DNA of 6,664 nt, from the NCBI GenBank assembly GCA_900321195.1, contig ONVG01000087.1:1-6664 (forward strand), read 5' to 3'. Position numbers and translations under genes: made by a program. Positions 5,592-6,664 of the stretch are shown piece after piece. A model generated the notes under the pieces. It searched no databases. It was not told where the DNA came from and saw only the letters and a program-made list of their open reading frames with translations. The stretch comes from an uncultured Eubacteriales bacterium. Lineage in GTDB: Bacteria > Bacillota > Clostridia > Oscillospirales > Acutalibacteraceae. The first letter of the stretch is position 1. Each line of letters begins with the position of its first letter.

Positions 5592-5624
5592 GGGGACTGC
5601 CGCATCCGTAAGGTCAGCGCCTTG
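5592..5624. repeat. Right copy of inverted repeat flanking the toxin gene
   Basis: Its reverse complement reads CAAGGCGCTGACCTTACGG followed, after a few divergent bases, by AGTCCCC, paralleling 5346-5376. In the toxin mRNA this is the first part of the 5' leader, so the 5' and 3' ends of that message can pair over several blocks. Confidence 0.85.
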
Positions 5625-5632
5625 CGTTTATA

Positions 5633-5661
5633 ATTCTATATCAAAACATATTTCTTGTCAA
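5633..5661 (-). promoter_or_regulatory. Near-consensus promoter of the toxin mRNA
   Basis: On the minus strand a perfect -35 TTGACA (5656-5661) and a -10 TAGAAT (5633-5638) are spaced by 17 bases, 11 of 12 consensus positions. The predicted start near 5627 gives a leader of roughly 98 nt before the toxin ATG, unusually long for a 33-codon gene. It begins just downstream of the proC terminator, so it acts independently of proC. Confidence 0.87.
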
Positions 5662-5662
5662 C

Positions 5663-5692
5663 AAAAAGCAGACACCGGAGTGCCTGCTTTTT
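5663..5692 (-). terminator. Terminator of proC, symmetric
   Basis: AAAAAGCAG-x-CAC (5663-5675) pairs with GTG-x-CTGCTTTTT (5680-5692): thirteen pairs including one wobble, and a four-base loop. It is flanked by A and T runs, so it could act in both directions. It lies 14 bases beyond the proC stop and separates proC from the toxin promoter. Confidence 0.9.
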
Positions 5693-5705
5693 CTTTGCCG
5701 TTATT

Positions 5706-6512
5706 TTATTTGCCAAGTTCCTCGGCTCTTGCCGTACATGCTGCCATAGCATCAATTATTGCTTTCGGTACTTCTCTTTCATTGAGTACCTTCAAGGCTT
5801 CTATAGTCGTGCCGCCCTTTGATGATACCTTTTCAATAAGTGTTTCGGGCGTATCGCCGCTTGATCTCAGCATTTCAGCACTGCCCTCAAAGGTCTTGCA
5901 GATAAGACTGAGTGCCGTATCCCTGTCTATGCCTACAGAAACAGCATAATCCACCATAGACTTTGCAAAAAGATAAACATATGCAGGACTGCTGCCGTTT
6001 ACTGCGATTATAGCATTCATCTGTGATTCGGGAAGTATTACAGCCTCGCCGGAAAGCGCAAACATATCATATACTTCTTTAAAATCATCATCACTGATAT
6101 TTTCAGACCTGCACAATGCGCTTGCGCCCTTTCCCAAAAGGAGCGGAGTGTTCGGCATTACACGAACAGCCGGACAATTCTTTCCGAGTCCCTTGCGGAT
6201 ATACTCGATAGAAATACCTGCGGCTATCGTTACGATGACCTTATCTTCTGTAACAGCGTCTTTGATATCAGACAGTACTTCATCATAATTCTGCGGCTTA
6301 ACTGCAAGAACTATGATATCGCTTTTAGCTGCAAGCTCACTGCACGAAGAAACTGTATCTGTTCCCTTTTCAGCCATCAAAGCAAGCTTTGCGCTGTCAA
6401 GGTCAAAAACAGAAATATCCTGAGCCGCCTTCGCCTTATTGCCGATAATACCGTTCACTATAGCCGTAGCCATATTTCCTGCGCCTATAAAGCCTATTCT
6501 TTTATTACTCAT
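5706..6512 (-). CDS. proC: Pyrroline-5-carboxylate reductase
   Basis: ProC reduces 1-pyrroline-5-carboxylate to proline with NAD(P)H, the final step of proline synthesis, in the cytosol. The ATG at 6510-6512 (MSNKRIGFIGAGNMA) has GGAGG about 10 nt upstream and gives 268 residues, the normal length; the 27 extra open codons upstream overlap the promoter and are not conserved. The Rossmann motif GFIGAGNMA is at 7-15, AVKPQ at 70-74, RVMPNTP at 117-123, GSSPAY at 173-178 and the family signature VSSKGGTTIEAL at 229-240. All are intact. It is monocistronic, with its own promoter and a terminator directly after the stop. P5C and ornithine both derive from glutamate, but nothing shows coregulation with the arg operon, and I see no ARG box here. 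Confidence 0.97.
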   Translation of the reverse strand: MSNKRIGFIGAGNMATAIVNGIIGNKAKAAQDISVFDLDSAKLALMAEKGTDTVSSCSELAAKSDIIVLAVKPQNYDEVLSDIKDAVTEDKVIVTIAAGISIEYIRKGLGKNCPAVRVMPNTPLLLGKGASALCRSENISDDDFKEVYDMFALSGEAVILPESQMNAIIAVNGSSPAYVYLFAKSMVDYAVSVGIDRDTALSLICKTFEGSAEMLRSSGDTPETLIEKVSSKGGTTIEALKVLNEREVPKAIIDAMAACTARAEELGK

Positions 6513-6534
6513 AATTATGACACCTCCGCCCCAT

Positions 6535-6563
6535 ATTATATCACCATTTACACAAAAAATCAA
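6535..6563 (-). promoter_or_regulatory. Sigma-A promoter of proC
   Basis: On the minus strand TTGATT (6558-6563) and TATAAT (6535-6540) are separated by 17 bases. The start near 6529 leaves a leader of about 17 nt containing GGAGG before the proC ATG. Confidence 0.82.
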
Positions 6564-6629
6564 CGCCAACCGGCAAGCTGCCACGGAAATCAACTTTCTT
6601 TAAAAGAAAAATAATGATGAAGGATTCTG

Positions 6630-6664
6630 ATGATATTGGATGAATCCAGCAGACAATCGAACAT
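6630..6664 (+). CDS. Possible start of a rightward gene, cut by window edge
   Basis: An ATG at 6630-6632 opens a frame reading MILDESSRQSN that stays open to the edge, with AAGGA at 6620-6624 five bases upstream. No clear promoter is seen before it, and only 11 complete codons are available, so the product cannot be identified. The opposite strand is also open from the edge to a TGA at 6590-6592, so a leftward gene ending there is an alternative. Confidence 0.3.
   Translation, partial: MILDESSRQSN

Noticed and set aside
5680..5949. 89-codon rightward open frame
   Set aside because: Antisense to the conserved C-terminal part of ProC and crossing the proC terminator; a shadow frame.

Overview
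The window looks like a chromosomal segment of a Firmicute of class Clostridia, most likely a Ruminococcus-like member of the Oscillospiraceae. That placement is an inference from the gene order argG-argH-argC, strong GGAGG-type ribosome binding sites, consensus sigma-A promoters, a Bacillus/Clostridium-style ARG box and the AT-rich spacers. No rRNA, tRNA, IS element or CRISPR array is visible.

Layout. Bases 1-3709 hold a leftward arginine operon: argG (2489-3709), argH (1002-2378) and argC (from 950, running off the left edge). ArgG and ArgH convert citrulline plus aspartate to arginine plus fumarate. ArgC belongs to the earlier acetylated-glutamate branch that makes ornithine, so the operon probably continues with argJ, argB and argD outside the window. 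A sigma-A promoter (3747-3774) sits next to a near-perfect ARG box (3781-3798), so ArgR/AhrC control by arginine is likely.

The AT-rich divergent spacer (3710-4046) also contains two inverted repeats and an extended -10 promoter for a rightward two-gene operon: a flavin reductase-like FMN-binding protein (4047-4556) and, overlapping by ATGA, a short-chain dehydrogenase (4553-5287). The dehydrogenase has an intact catalytic set. Its active-site region resembles the YmfI/EF-P 5-aminopentanone reductase branch as much as FabG.

Bases 5288-5705 have no long ORF but are densely organised. Two convergent near-consensus promoters face each other (rightward 5308-5336, leftward 5633-5661). The leftward transcript encodes a 33-residue hydrophobic peptide with a lysine tail (5428-5529) that was too short for a routine ORF search. 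The rightward transcript is a roughly 97-nt RNA ending in a clear terminator, and it is antisense to the end of the peptide gene and its 3' UTR. The two RNAs begin with related sequences, so the 5' and 3' ends of the peptide mRNA are complementary, and a 3' UTR heptamer is complementary to the peptide's Shine-Dalgarno region. This is the architecture of a type I toxin-antitoxin locus (Fst/par, txpA/RatA, bsrG/SR4 type) and is the main find.

The locus is insulated by a strong terminator (5663-5692) from proC (5706-6512, leftward), which encodes pyrroline-5-carboxylate reductase, the last step of proline synthesis, with its own promoter (6535-6563). The last 35 bases may hold the start of another rightward gene.
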